Shown piece after piece: positions 1 through 9,490 of a stretch of 64,000 bases of DNA (within the stretch, counting starts at the first letter, position 1; every line of letters starts with the position of its first letter). The stretch spans positions 496,001-560,000 of the forward strand of contig NZ_JAMBOT010000001.1 of the NCBI RefSeq assembly GCF_023715725.1, given 5' to 3'. Below the pieces are notes generated by a model. It was not told the origin of the DNA and did not search any database. It saw only the letters and a program-made list of their open reading frames with translations. The position numbers and the translations under genes are program-made. This stretch comes from Paenibacillus pasadenensis (GTDB lineage: Bacteria > Bacillota > Bacilli > Paenibacillales > Paenibacillaceae).

Positions 1-1185
1 CGGATCATCCAGCCTCTCTCCGCCGAGCCGGACCGCTCCTTGCTGAACGCTGCGGCGAGCCTCGCTGCCGGAGCCAGCCAGCCCAAGCACCGTCAACAGA
101 CGGACAAGCCTGATGGTTCCGTTAACGAGCTCGCTGGCCGGGAGCACCGCTTCATCGATCTGCTCCGGCAGAACCCGCTCCTGAAACACCTCGCGGAATC
201 TTGCCTGTGCGGCATCTGCAGCTTCCGGGCCATGGTATTGGCGGACGAGCGTGCGCGCCAGCAGCTGCTTCGCTTCCATTGGATGGAGCGAGCCGTCCTC
301 AAGCCCGCTCAGCACCGCTTTTAGCTCATCGTCCGAAAAATCGGTCGCCAGTGTAAAGTACTTAGGCATCAGCTCATCAGGAATGCTCATCGATTTCCCG
401 AACATCTCTCCCGCTTCTTCGTCAATGCCGATGTAGTTGCCCAAGCTTTTGCTCATCTTTTGAACGCCGTCAAGCCCTTCAATAATCGGCATCGTCATCG
501 CAATTTGCTGCTGCTTGCCGTATTCCTTCTGCAAATGGCGGCCCATTAGAACGTTAAAGGTCTGGTCCGTTCCGCCAAGCTCGATATCCGTTTCCAGAGC
601 GACGGAATCGTAGCCCTGCATGAGCGGGTAGAAAAATTCATGAATGCTGATCGGCTGCCCCGAACGGTACCGTTTCGTAAAGTCGTCTCTTTCCATCATG
701 CGGGCTACCGTAAGCTTTGCCGCAAGGGAAAGAATATCGTTGAACTGAAGCGGCGACAGCCACTCAGAATTGTAGTAGAGCGTTGTCCGTTCAGGATCCA
801 GCACCTTAAAAATCTGCTCTTGGTACGTACGCGCATTGCGCTGGACGTCCTCCTCGGACAAGGGCTTTCTCGTCTCCGACTTCCCGGTTGGATCGCCAAT
901 CCGCCCCGTAAAATCACCGATAATCAGCTGCACATGGTGGCCGCAGCTTTGAAACTGCCGCAGCTTCTGCAGCACAACGGTATGGCCGATGTGAATGTCA
1001 GGCGCCGAGGGATCAAGCCCCAGCTTAACCTTCAGCGGACGGCCGCTGGCAATCGACTGCTCCAGCTTCTCGCGCAGGCCGTCGGCCGGCACAATCTCCG
1101 CCGTTCCTCGGGTCAGCAGCGCGAGCTGGCGCTGCACTTCGGCTTTTTGCTCCTCCGTAAGCTTACGGTTGATGTCATTCGTCAT
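1..1185 (-). CDS. tyrS: Tyrosyl-tRNA synthetase, 3' end cut by window edge
   Basis: Class I aminoacyl-tRNA synthetase that charges tRNA-Tyr in the cytoplasm. Reading the complement from the ATG at 1185 gives an open frame of 395 codons to the window edge. It has PDIHIGH near residues 62-68 (HIGH signature), LGGTDQ-type tyrosine-site residues in the middle and KMSKSLGN near residue 242. The start is set by a GGGAG ribosome site 8-10 bases upstream and by the T-box leader in front. The KMSKS form and long N-terminus fit the TyrZ-like branch rather than the KFGS branch. The C-terminal S4-like RNA-binding part begins near the edge (LLTVLGLAGSGSEARRSVQQG) and only its last residues are missing. 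Function is secure; tyrS versus tyrZ naming is not. Confidence 0.95.
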   Translation of the reverse strand, partial: MTNDINRKLTEEQKAEVQRQLALLTRGTAEIVPADGLREKLEQSIASGRPLKVKLGLDPSAPDIHIGHTVVLQKLRQFQSCGHHVQLIIGDFTGRIGDPTGKSETRKPLSEEDVQRNARTYQEQIFKVLDPERTTLYYNSEWLSPLQFNDILSLAAKLTVARMMERDDFTKRYRSGQPISIHEFFYPLMQGYDSVALETDIELGGTDQTFNVLMGRHLQKEYGKQQQIAMTMPIIEGLDGVQKMSKSLGNYIGIDEEAGEMFGKSMSIPDELMPKYFTLATDFSDDELKAVLSGLEDGSLHPMEAKQLLARTLVRQYHGPEAADAAQARFREVFQERVLPEQIDEAVLPASELVNGTIRLVRLLTVLGLAGSGSEARRSVQQGAVRLGGERLDDP

Positions 1186-1202
1186 AATACACAGCTCCCT
1201 TT

Positions 1203-1510
1203 GAAAAAATAAAAAAAAAGACCCTTCTCGTCCGAAGGGACGAGAAGGATCAGCTCGCGGTACCACCCTTGTTGGAGCGCCGCTTCTCCCCTGCCGGGAA
1301 AAGCGGGACGCCCCCACTTCGTTGCAGATAACGGAAGACTTCTTCCGGGACCGGACTACATACTGCGCTGCAGCTTCATCCGGCCGGCTCAAGGCGGTAA
1401 TTCACCAGACGCTGCGCGCCGGTTCGCACCACCCACCGGCTCTCTGAATCGCTCCTTGCGTCCGGCTACTGGATGCCTATCCATGCCGTTCAAGATATGC
1501 GCTCAACGCT
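1203..1510 (-). promoter_or_regulatory. Tyrosine T-box leader of tyrS
   Basis: The complement carries the hallmark T-box sequence AAGGGTGGTACCGCG (1270-1256), which forms the antiterminator. It is followed by a GC-rich hairpin (1248-1222) and a long U run (1219-1203). Upstream lie AGAGAGCC (about 1446-1438) and a GGTGnnAACCGG-like apical segment of stem I. A GAATTACC specifier loop places a UAC tyrosine codon at 1399-1397. Uncharged tRNA-Tyr should pair with the specifier and the UGGU bulge and allow read-through into tyrS. Confidence 0.93.
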
Positions 1511-1653
1511 CATTTTCATGAGGGAGCATTTTGTTGAAGCAAGTTATATCATGACGTACCATGGCGTGTCAACTGCACACTTAGGGCATAATCAGACAAA
1601 TAACCTGCAATAAAGATTAGAATCCCCTAATTCGTGCCGAATATAGGCGCTTG

Positions 1654-1683
1654 TGGTATAATAACTCTGTTTAATTAGAGGAG
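1654..1683 (+). promoter_or_regulatory. Extended -10 promoter and RBS of the penicillin-binding protein gene
   Basis: A perfect TATAAT at 1657-1662 is preceded by TGG (TGn extension) at 1654-1656. No good -35 lies 17 bases upstream, as is common for extended -10 promoters. A strong GAGGAGG ribosome site follows at 1678-1684, about ten bases before the ATG. Confidence 0.6.
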
Positions 1684-1694
1684 GATACGTAGAT

Positions 1695-4600
1695 ATGGCT
1701 CAAGAGCAGGAACAGCCCCGCAAGCCGCGAAGCGGCTGGAGGACTTTCGGCCTTGTCGTCTGGATTACGACCAAATGGCTTTTTATTTTCGGCATTACGG
1801 GGGTTCTGCTTGCAGGCGGCGTTGCTACTGGATATGTAGCGGCTCTTGTCAAAGATGATCCCGTTCGTCCAGGCAACGAGCTGGAAACTAAAGTGAACGA
1901 AAATGCTCTTACTGGATTTGTCTATTTTAATGACGGGAAAACTCAGGTTGGCCAGTTAAGAACAAATGAAGACCGAAGGCTGGCCCAGCTAAAAGATATT
2001 CCCCAATCTGTCATCGACGCCTTGCTGGCGACGGAGGACAACAATTTTTACACGCATATCGGCGTTGATTACAATGGCCTCGGACGAGCCATTAAGCAAA
2101 AGCTCCTCAACGAGGATACTCAAACGGGCGGAAGCACGCTCACCCAGCAGGTTGCGCGTCGCGTATTCCTGAATTTGGACCGTTCAGACAGCCGTAAATT
2201 CAAAGAAATTTTGCTTGCTGTGCGCATGGAGCGTTATTTAACGAAGGATCAGATTCTTGCCGCATATTTGAACAAAATGCCGTTTGGCAACGGTTCGACC
2301 GGCTACAATTTGTTCGGCATCAAATCGGCGGCTATCGGTATCTTTAACATTTCTGATCTTAAGCAGCTCAATCTCGCGCAATCCGCCTACTTGGCGGGCT
2401 TGCCGCAGCTCCCTTCCGCCTATTCGGCCTTCAACGGCAAAGGGGAATTTAATCCAAAAGGCTTTGAACGAGCGATGGCCCGGCAAAAGAGGGTTCTGAG
2501 CTACATGCTTGAGACCGGCCGGATTACTCAGGCTGAACATGATGAAGCCGTTGCTTTTAATATTAAAAGCACGCTGGCGCCAAAAAAGGAAAAGGCATAC
2601 AACACCTATCCTTACTTAATGCTGGAAACAGAACGGCAAGCGGCAGAAATTATTGCGCTTATGCAAAATCCGAAGCTCAAAAAGGCTGATTTGTACAAAA
2701 GCGAAAACTCCGAAATTCTGGAGAACGCCCGCGAGCAGCTGCTCCGCTCCGGCTACCGGATTCATACCACAATTGATAAAGTGATTTACGATGACATGCG
2801 GGAAATCGCCAGCAATCCCGACAACTTCGGACCAACGAGCAAGTCCAAAGGTCCCGAGCAAGCGGCGGCAATTATGATTAATCACCGCACAGGCGCCATT
2901 CTAGGCATGATGGAAGGCCGCGATTTCAACATTGAGCAAATGAACTATGCGACGCAGATGACCCGCCAGCCTGGCTCTGCAATGAAACCGATCGCCGCCT
3001 ATTTGCCTGCGCTTGAGGCGGGGCTGGTGCAGCCGGCCAGCGTTATCGACGATTCGCCGATTATTCTTAAAGACGGCGGCAAAGGTTACCATATTCCGAA
3101 AAACTCCACGAATAAATACTACGGACTGGTAACGGCACGCGACGCTCTTAACCGCTCGCTTAACATTCCCGCGCTTAAGCTGTTTCTGGATGAAGTGACG
3201 ATTAAAAAAGCATGGGATTTCACTCGCTCACTCGGCATAACCACGCTGCAGCCAAGCGACGAATCGGCGCAAACAGGCGTCATCGGCGGTTTGAGCAAAG
3301 GCGTGAGCGTTGAGGAATTGACCAATGCTTATGCTTCAATTCCGAACGGCGGCAAATACAATGATCCATTCATGATTAGCAAAATTGTTGATGCCAACGG
3401 AAGAATGGTGTATGAGCATAAAGTATCGCCGAAACAGGTATACTCCGAGCAAACAGCCTTCCTTATGGGAGACATGCTGCGTACGGTTATATCCGACGGC
3501 CGAGGTACGGCAAGGGGCATTAAAAGCAGCTTCAAATCGTATGGCGACATTTCAATTGCCGGCAAAACCGGCACAACCCAAAATTACGGCGACGTCTGGT
3601 TTGTCGGGTTTTCTCCGGATGTAACTCTTGGAGTATGGGTTGGCTACAAGGAACAGAAAAACACGCTTGTTGGCGATTCGCGCAAGCGGCCGCAGGCACT
3701 CTGGTCCAAAATTATGAACGCTTCGGTCAAAGATCGCCCAGAGCTGTTCAAAACGAAGGACTTCCCAAAACCGGACGGCTTGACAAGAGCAACCGTATCA
3801 AGCGTCAGCGGCTTGCTGCCAAGCAGTCTTAACCGCGCCCACGGCATGCTTACGACCGACTGGTTCAACAAGAAATACGTGCCGGTTAAAGTTGATGACG
3901 TGCTTGGAGCGATGAGCTTCATCAAGTACAACGGTGTTAACTACATTGCACAGGAAGGAACACCTTCCGATTTTGTTTACACGGAAACGACGATTCGCCG
4001 CGAGAAGCCGTTAGGCGAGCTGATGAAAGAGATTGAAAGGGCTCAAGCAGCGATGCCGGCTCAGTTCCGTAAACCTCTCTCCTACTTTGTTCCTCTGGAT
4101 GCGGACAAAGAAGCTCCATCGCTCATCGACCCGAGAAAAGATGACGGCAACGCTCCTTCAGCACCGTCAAACGTTGCCCTTGAGGCACTTAGCGGAGCAT
4201 ATCGGATTTCCTTCTCCGCAAGTCCGGAGAAAGATGTTGTCGGTTATCGTCTCTATCGCTCCAGCGGCGGTGATTTCAGCAAATTCGGCGGCTCTATTCT
4301 TACCGGCGATGCGCTAAGCTTTACGGATAACTCAGGGATCAACGGGGCGTCGTATTATGTGACAGCTGTAGATGTAGCCGGTCGTGAATCGGGCCGCAGC
4401 CAGCTGGTCAGCGTCGGCGGAACATTGGATCCGGGCTTGCCCGGCGGCGACAACGGCCAAGATCAAACTCAGCCGCCTTCCAGCCCGACCGGCTTAAGCG
4501 TGACAGGCACCGGCTCCGGAGTTCAGCTTCAATGGAATGGGAATAGCGCTGCCGAAGGCGTTACACATTATCAGATCTACTTCAGCGCCGCCAACGACGG

Positions 4601-4742
4601 GAACTACCAGAGTCTCGGATCAATAGCAGCTACAAGCTTTGAATATGTCGCTCCGATCACAACAGGTACGTTCATTATTACCGCCGTTAATGCCGCAGGA
4701 GAATCGGGATACTCTCCCGCTGTCACCTGGAACGCCAACTAA
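1695..4742 (+). CDS. ponA: Class A penicillin-binding protein with two C-terminal fibronectin type III domains
   Basis: Bifunctional peptidoglycan glycosyltransferase/transpeptidase at the outer face of the membrane, 1015 aa. One membrane helix lies at about residues 22-50. The GT51 domain follows, with the EDNNFYTHIGVD motif (catalytic Glu near 114) and GGSTLTQQ. The transpeptidase domain has SxxK as GSAMKP (near 425), SLN (near 485) and KTGTTQN (near 622). The tail from about 818 holds two fibronectin type III-like repeats joined by a Gly/Pro-rich linker. B. subtilis PBP1 also ends in such a domain, so the order is familiar, though two repeats make it longer. It is transcribed alone, with a terminator directly after it. 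Confidence 0.95.
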   Translation: MAQEQEQPRKPRSGWRTFGLVVWITTKWLFIFGITGVLLAGGVATGYVAALVKDDPVRPGNELETKVNENALTGFVYFNDGKTQVGQLRTNEDRRLAQLKDIPQSVIDALLATEDNNFYTHIGVDYNGLGRAIKQKLLNEDTQTGGSTLTQQVARRVFLNLDRSDSRKFKEILLAVRMERYLTKDQILAAYLNKMPFGNGSTGYNLFGIKSAAIGIFNISDLKQLNLAQSAYLAGLPQLPSAYSAFNGKGEFNPKGFERAMARQKRVLSYMLETGRITQAEHDEAVAFNIKSTLAPKKEKAYNTYPYLMLETERQAAEIIALMQNPKLKKADLYKSENSEILENAREQLLRSGYRIHTTIDKVIYDDMREIASNPDNFGPTSKSKGPEQAAAIMINHRTGAILGMMEGRDFNIEQMNYATQMTRQPGSAMKPIAAYLPALEAGLVQPASVIDDSPIILKDGGKGYHIPKNSTNKYYGLVTARDALNRSLNIPALKLFLDEVTIKKAWDFTRSLGITTLQPSDESAQTGVIGGLSKGVSVEELTNAYASIPNGGKYNDPFMISKIVDANGRMVYEHKVSPKQVYSEQTAFLMGDMLRTVISDGRGTARGIKSSFKSYGDISIAGKTGTTQNYGDVWFVGFSPDVTLGVWVGYKEQKNTLVGDSRKRPQALWSKIMNASVKDRPELFKTKDFPKPDGLTRATVSSVSGLLPSSLNRAHGMLTTDWFNKKYVPVKVDDVLGAMSFIKYNGVNYIAQEGTPSDFVYTETTIRREKPLGELMKEIERAQAAMPAQFRKPLSYFVPLDADKEAPSLIDPRKDDGNAPSAPSNVALEALSGAYRISFSASPEKDVVGYRLYRSSGGDFSKFGGSILTGDALSFTDNSGINGASYYVTAVDVAGRESGRSQLVSVGGTLDPGLPGGDNGQDQTQPPSSPTGLSVTGTGSGVQLQWNGNSAAEGVTHYQIYFSAANDGNYQSLGSIAATSFEYVAPITTGTFIITAVNAAGESGYSPAVTWNAN

Positions 4743-4765
4743 TACGAACGGCAACAAATGCAACA

Positions 4766-4807
4766 AAAACAGGCGCCTCCCATTGCGGGAGGGCGCCTGT
4801 TTTTGTT
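4766..4807 (+). terminator. Terminator between ponA and acsA
   Basis: GC-rich hairpin with arms around 4770-4781 and 4788-4800, flanked by A-rich sequence on the left and a T run on the right. It can serve the penicillin-binding protein gene and, in reverse, the convergent acsA gene. Confidence 0.85.
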
Positions 4808-4823
4808 ATTGGGATATAAATGA

Positions 4824-6545
4824 TTAGTCCTCGATCGTAGAAAGATCACCGGTAGGCAAATTCAGCTCCCATGCTTTCAGCACGCGGCGCATGATTTTGC
4901 CGCTGCGCGTTTTGGGAAGCTTGTCCTTGAATTCAATCTCACGCGGCGATGCATGAGCGGACAGCCCTTCTTTAACAAACTTGGAAATCTCTGCTTTCAG
5001 CTCATCCGAAGGCTCGAAGCCTTCACGAAGCGAAATGAACGCTTTAATAATCTCGCCGCGCATCGGGTCCGGCTTGCCGATTACGCCGGCTTCGGCAACG
5101 GCAGGATGCTCCACGAGTTTGCTTTCAACCTCGAAAGGTCCAACCCGCTCGCCGGATGTATTAATTACATCATCGATCCGGCCTTGGAACCAGAAGTAGC
5201 CGTCTTCGTCCTGATAAGCGGAGTCCCCGGAAATGTACCAGCCTGGAATACGGAAATACTCCTCGTATTTAGCCGGGTTGTTCCAGATTTTGCGCATCAT
5301 GGAAGGCCAAGGCGTACGTACGGCAAGGTTGCCCATCCGGTAAGGAGGCAGCTCGTTGCCGGCATCGTCAATGATGGCTGCTTGCACGCCCGGGATCGGA
5401 CGGCCCATGGAGCCCGGCTTGATTTCCATCGCCGGATAGTTGCAGATCAGCTGGGCGCCGGTTTCCGTCATCCACCATGTATCGTGAATTCGTTGACCGT
5501 ATACCTTCAACCCCCAGCGCACAACCTCCGGGTTGAGCGGCTCGCCGACGCTGAGCACATGGCGCAGACTGGACAGATCAAATTGGGATACAACATCGTC
5601 TCCGGCCCCCATCAGCATGCGGAATGCCGTTGGAGCGCTGTACCACACTGTAACGCCAAAGCGCTGCAGCGTGCGGTACCAATCCTGGGGACTGAAACGC
5701 CCGCCGCGTACAACGTTGGTTGCGCCATTGAGCCACGGAGCGAAAATTCCGTAGGACGTTCCCGTTACCCAGCCCGGATCTGCGGTGCACCAGTATACGT
5801 CGTCTTCCTTCAAATCCAGAACGACACGGCCTGTATGATAATGCTGCAGCATCGCATTTTGGACATGGAAAACGCCCTTAGGCTTGCCTGTGGAACCGGA
5901 AGTATAGTGAATGAGCAAACCGTCCTCACGGTCAAGCCATTCGATCTCCGCTTCCTCCGATGCCTCTGCCATTTCGTCTCTATAAGAAATAGTTCCCTCA
6001 GGAGCATCCTCGGTTGAAACGACAATGATATGCTTAAGCTCCGGCAGCTCGTCGCGCTTAATTCGCGGCAGCAGAGCAGGAGTCGTGACGATAGCGGAAG
6101 CGCCGCTGTCAAGCAGCCGGTCCTTCACTGCCGTCTCCATAAATGCTTCAAACAACGGACCTACAACAAGGCCCATTTTGAGAGAGCCAAGCAATGCGGC
6201 GTACAGCTCCGGCGTACGAGGCATGAAAATAAACAGGCGCTCGCCTTTGCTCAAGCCATGCTTGCGCAGTACATTGGAAAATCGATTCGACAGAAGGCTG
6301 AGCTGTTCATACGTATAGGACTCGTCCCGCTGCGGATCGCTGTAATGAAGAGCAATCTTCTGGCCTCTTCCTTCCGCGATATGGCGGTCGATCGCTTCAT
6401 ACGCCATGTTCACTTTGCCTGTCTCATGCCACGTAAAATGTTTCTCTACCTCGCTCCAATCAAAGGAGGCGTAGGTTTCTTCATAATTGTTCATGTTCGG
6501 AGAAGCAGCAGTTACGTTTACTCTTTCCTGGTGGTCAATCGACAT
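4824..6545 (-). CDS. acsA: Acetyl-CoA synthetase
   Basis: AMP-forming acetate:CoA ligase (acetate + ATP + CoA to acetyl-CoA), used to scavenge acetate. It has the adenylate-forming motif YTSGSTGKPKG, a YISGDSAYQDEDGYFWFQGR segment and the C-terminal PKTRSGKIMRR. The lysine of that last motif is the residue AcuA-type enzymes acetylate. I start at the ATG 6545 (MSIDHQERV, 573 aa) because an AAGGTG site lies 6 bases upstream; a GTG at 6554 would sit inside that site. It is divergent from acuA-acuC, which encode its likely acetylase and deacetylase. A promoter-like TATACT and a candidate CcpA site lie upstream. Confidence 0.95.
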   Translation of the reverse strand: MSIDHQERVNVTAASPNMNNYEETYASFDWSEVEKHFTWHETGKVNMAYEAIDRHIAEGRGQKIALHYSDPQRDESYTYEQLSLLSNRFSNVLRKHGLSKGERLFIFMPRTPELYAALLGSLKMGLVVGPLFEAFMETAVKDRLLDSGASAIVTTPALLPRIKRDELPELKHIIVVSTEDAPEGTISYRDEMAEASEEAEIEWLDREDGLLIHYTSGSTGKPKGVFHVQNAMLQHYHTGRVVLDLKEDDVYWCTADPGWVTGTSYGIFAPWLNGATNVVRGGRFSPQDWYRTLQRFGVTVWYSAPTAFRMLMGAGDDVVSQFDLSSLRHVLSVGEPLNPEVVRWGLKVYGQRIHDTWWMTETGAQLICNYPAMEIKPGSMGRPIPGVQAAIIDDAGNELPPYRMGNLAVRTPWPSMMRKIWNNPAKYEEYFRIPGWYISGDSAYQDEDGYFWFQGRIDDVINTSGERVGPFEVESKLVEHPAVAEAGVIGKPDPMRGEIIKAFISLREGFEPSDELKAEISKFVKEGLSAHASPREIEFKDKLPKTRSGKIMRRVLKAWELNLPTGDLSTIED

Positions 6546-6587
6546 GCTAATCACCTTCCATCGTCGTCATCGTGTGATTCTTCCAAT

Positions 6588-6601
6588 CGAATACGCTTTC
6601 A
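6588..6601. promoter_or_regulatory. Candidate catabolite-responsive element (CcpA site) before acsA
   Basis: CGAATACGCTTTCA matches 12 of 14 positions of TGWAANCGNTNWCA. It lies just downstream of the -10 predicted for acsA, where CcpA could block elongation. ccpA itself is encoded 3 kb away. In Bacillus acsA and the acu genes are glucose-repressed through CcpA, which is the known context; this particular site is inferred. Confidence 0.5.
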
Positions 6602-6635
6602 AACAATAGGTGAAACGTCAGTCCATCACTTTAGT

Positions 6636-6664
6636 AGTATATCATATGGAAATGTATGCGCCTA
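6636..6664 (-). promoter_or_regulatory. Likely acsA promoter
   Basis: The complement reads TATACT at 6641-6636 with a weak TAGGCG hexamer 17 bases upstream, about 90 bases before the acsA start. The -10 is good and the -35 poor. Confidence 0.4.
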
Positions 6665-6831
6665 CTTTTCATCTATATTTACCCTATTATCCCAAACGCC
6701 TGCGTTAAGCGCCTTTCCCTGGCATACTCCTCTTATTCTTTTCATCGAGCATTTTTTCTGCTATAAGTGTAAGGAGGCTACCTGACTCCTGACTTACAAG
6801 GAAGCTATTACGCATTAAAGGAGCGATAACG

Positions 6832-7464
6832 TTGGAGCATATCAAGCGTTACCATTCCCTTATCGTCCCTTTTAGAGAGCATGAGCTCGTACTGGAAGGG
6901 CCGATTGAGCCCTCCCGGCTTGCCGGTTATACGATGCATCCCGGGCTTGACGCCTTCCGCAGGCCGAAGGATCAGCTGGAGGCTCTTGTTGAGATTGCCG
7001 GCCTCGAAGAAGGCCGTATTATAGCGACTCGCCATGGCGATACCATCGTCGGATATGTCACCTTCCATTATCCGGATGAGATGGAGCGCTGGTCCGAGGG
7101 CGGAATGACGGATCTTATCGAGCTGGGCGCCGTGGAGGTTGCCGCCGAATATCGTTCGATTGGACTTGGAAAACAAATGATTCAGCATGCTTTTGCGCAG
7201 GAACAGCTGGAGAACTATATCGTGTATACAACGGAATATTATTGGCACTGGGATCTTGAAGGCACCGGTCTTGGCATCTGGGAATACCGGAGCATGATGG
7301 AGAAGCTAATGAAATCGGTCGGCATGGTGTGGTTTGCAACGGACGATCCCGAAATATGTTCCCATCCTGCCAACTGCTTGATGGTGCGAATCGGGAAAAA
7401 CGTTCCTCTCAGCTCGGTAGAGCAGTTTGATCGGGTGCGCTTCAGGCAAAGGTTCATGTACTGA
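6832..7464 (+). CDS. acuA: GNAT acetyltransferase AcuA
   Basis: Protein lysine acetyltransferase expected to inactivate acetyl-CoA synthetase by acetylating its C-terminal SGK lysine. The 210-aa sequence shows the GNAT core: LGAVEVAAEYRSIGLGKQMI holds the acetyl-CoA binding R/Q-x-x-G-x-G/A-like loop. It also has the AcuA-typical aromatic stretch TTEYYWHWDLEGTGLGIWEYR. The start is a TTG with an AAAGGAG site 8 bases upstream. It is followed after 23 bases by acuC and divergent from acsA, the same arrangement as in Bacillus. Confidence 0.93.
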   Translation: MEHIKRYHSLIVPFREHELVLEGPIEPSRLAGYTMHPGLDAFRRPKDQLEALVEIAGLEEGRIIATRHGDTIVGYVTFHYPDEMERWSEGGMTDLIELGAVEVAAEYRSIGLGKQMIQHAFAQEQLENYIVYTTEYYWHWDLEGTGLGIWEYRSMMEKLMKSVGMVWFATDDPEICSHPANCLMVRIGKNVPLSSVEQFDRVRFRQRFMY

Positions 7465-7487
7465 TTGATTGATTCAGGAGGGCATGC

Positions 7488-8675
7488 ATGAAGGATAAAG
7501 CCGTTTATATGCGTTCATCTGGCGCAAACCTTTATAAATTCAACGAAGAGCATCCATTTAATCCGCTTAGGCTGGAGATGACGGAGAGTTTGCTGCAAAC
7601 AGCCGGGGCTCTCCCCTCCGACGCCATCATGGAAGCGCATCCCGCCTCGGACGAGGAAATTGAGCGCATACACCGGGCTGATTATGTTAACGCCGTCAAA
7701 CGGCTGAGCGAACCTGCACCGGAGCCCGAAGCGTTACGCCAGGCCGGCCGTTACGGCTTGACGACGGAGGATACTCCTTTTTTTGCTGGCATGCATGATG
7801 CCGGAGCCGCAATTGCAGGCGGCTCCGTCGCAGCCGCCGAAGCGGTCATGTCCGGCCGCGCCTTGCATGCTTACCATATGGGCGGCGGACTGCATCATGC
7901 TTTTCCCGGCCATGGCTCGGGCTTTTGCGTGTACAACGACGCTGCAATCGCTATTGCCGCCGTTCGGAAGAAGTACAATGCCCGCGTTCTCTACATCGAC
8001 ACGGATGTCCACCATGGGGACGGAGTTCAATACGCCTTTTATGAAGACCCCGACGTATTCACTTACTCCATTCATGAAACCGGCAAATTCCTCTTTCCCG
8101 GCACGGGTTTCACGCATGAGAAAGGACTGGACAAAGGTTTTGGCGCTTGCTGCAACATTCCTCTGCAGCCTTACACAGAGGATGAATCTTGGCTGGAATG
8201 TTTCAGGGAATCCGTCACTCGTATCGCACGCGCCTTCAAGCCGGATCTGATTGTGAGCCAGCACGGCTGCGACGCGCACGCCTTTGACCCGCTATCCCAT
8301 ATTCATTGCAGCATGCGAATTTATTTGGAGATGCCAAAGCTTATCCATGAGCTAGCCCACGAATTATGCGGCGGCCGCTGGGTTGCCCTCGGCGGCGGCG
8401 GCTACGACCTCTGGCGCGTCGTTCCGCGAGCCTGGTCGCTCGTTTGGCTTGTGATGTCGGAGCATCCGCTTGCTGCCCGGCTGGCTGCGGCAGAAGCAGC
8501 CGGAGGGCCTGTTGAGCTGCCTGCGGACTGGCTGGAGCGCTGGCAGGCTGAATCATCCGTGCAGCTGCCTGCGGACTGGCTGGACGATACGAACAGCTGG
8601 GACCCGATGCCGAGGCGCGAGGAGATTACCCGGCAAAATCGGCTTGTGTGGGAGACATCGGCTCAGGATTTCTAA
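7488..8675 (+). CDS. acuC: Histone-deacetylase-family protein AcuC
   Basis: Zinc-dependent lysine deacetylase, 395 aa, expected to reactivate AcsA. Class I/II HDAC motifs are visible: GGGLHHAFPGHGSGF with the tandem catalytic histidines, YIDTDVHHGDGVQ with zinc-binding Asp and His, and GGGGYDLWRVVPRAW near the C-terminus. The ribosome site AGGAGG is 6 bases before the ATG. The family usually has an acuB (CBS-ACT protein) between acuA and acuC; here there are only 23 intergenic bases. A short in-frame duplication (ELPADWLERW / QLPADWLDDT) near the C-terminus is odd. Confidence 0.93.
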   Translation: MKDKAVYMRSSGANLYKFNEEHPFNPLRLEMTESLLQTAGALPSDAIMEAHPASDEEIERIHRADYVNAVKRLSEPAPEPEALRQAGRYGLTTEDTPFFAGMHDAGAAIAGGSVAAAEAVMSGRALHAYHMGGGLHHAFPGHGSGFCVYNDAAIAIAAVRKKYNARVLYIDTDVHHGDGVQYAFYEDPDVFTYSIHETGKFLFPGTGFTHEKGLDKGFGACCNIPLQPYTEDESWLECFRESVTRIARAFKPDLIVSQHGCDAHAFDPLSHIHCSMRIYLEMPKLIHELAHELCGGRWVALGGGGYDLWRVVPRAWSLVWLVMSEHPLAARLAAAEAAGGPVELPADWLERWQAESSVQLPADWLDDTNSWDPMPRREEITRQNRLVWETSAQDF

Positions 8676-8735
8676 CCTGACTCGTTAGGGCGCAGCCTAA
8701 GGCTGCAGCCCACTGCCATGGGCCAGCCCATAAAT

Positions 8736-8771
8736 AAAGCCGCCGCTCCCATAAATGGGAACGGCGGCTAT
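8736..8771. terminator. Bidirectional terminator between acuC and mtnN
   Basis: Thirteen-base arms AGCCGCCGCTCCC and GGGAACGGCGGCT (8738-8750, 8757-8769) flanked by A-rich and T-rich ends between two convergent genes. Confidence 0.85.
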
Positions 8772-8785
8772 TTGCATTCAATAAA

Positions 8786-9490
8786 TTAGTTCTTCAAGCT
8801 CCGAATCATATCATCAATTACGGCAAAAGACTGATTCGCAGCAAGCACAGTGAATTCGGCAAAATTCATATGCGCGATGCCGTCAGCCTGGTCGGACATG
8901 GACCGGATGACGACGTAAGGAATCGCGTTCATATGGCATACTTGCGCCAGCGACGCGCCTTCCATTTCAGCGCAGGCTCCCTGGAATACTTCCCTCAAGC
9001 TCTGCACCTTCTCACGGCTAGCAATGAACTGGTCGCCTGAAAGCACAATGCCGCGGACCGCTTTGCCCTTCGCTGCGCGCGAGCCTGCTGCTGCAGCCAG
9101 CTCCACCAGTTCCGGATCCGCCGGGAACGTCGAAATCTCCTGGTACGGAATGACGCCAGGCTGGAAGCCTAGAGGCGTCACATCCATATCGTGTTGGACG
9201 CAAGCGGTGGATACGACGATATCGCCGATATTAAGCTCCGGGTCCACTGCTCCGGCAACGCCGGTAAACAGCACGCAATCCGCGCCGAGATCAATCAGCG
9301 CCTGCGTGCATACCGCAGCGTTAACCTTGCCCACTCCCGATTGAACAGCGATAATAGGCTGGCCGTGAAGAGTGCCGCGGCGGAAAGTCATCCCCGCCTT
9401 AACCGTTTCGGATTCCATCTGAGCGTTGCTGTACAGCAGCTCAAGCTCTTCCTTCATCGCTCCTATAATACCGATCGTGCCGTACTTCAT
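8786..9490 (-). CDS. mtnN: 5'-methylthioadenosine/S-adenosylhomocysteine nucleosidase
   Basis: Hydrolyses MTA and SAH to adenine plus the thioribose or ribosylhomocysteine, for methionine salvage and autoinducer-2 precursor formation. The 234-aa length is typical. It starts with [14 protein letters not shown] and has the phosphorylase-family loop [21 protein letters not shown], the Met-Glu pair [10 protein letters not shown] and the catalytic-aspartate segment [11 protein letters not shown]. Its ATG overlaps the ccpA stop by four bases (ATGA), so the two are probably co-translated, an uncommon pairing. Confidence 0.95.
   Translation of the reverse strand: MKYGTIGIIGAMKEELELLYSNAQMESETVKAGMTFRRGTLHGQPIIAVQSGVGKVNAAVCTQALIDLGADCVLFTGVAGAVDPELNIGDIVVSTACVQHDMDVTPLGFQPGVIPYQEISTFPADPELVELAAAAGSRAAKGKAVRGIVLSGDQFIASREKVQSLREVFQGACAEMEGASLAQVCHMNAIPYVVIRSMSDQADGIAHMNFAEFTVLAANQSFAVIDDMIRSLKN

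Noticed and set aside
4953..6017. 354-codon plus-strand frame opposite acsA
   Set aside because: Shadow of acsA; composition is arginine/histidine-rich without motifs, and acsA is clear on the other strand.
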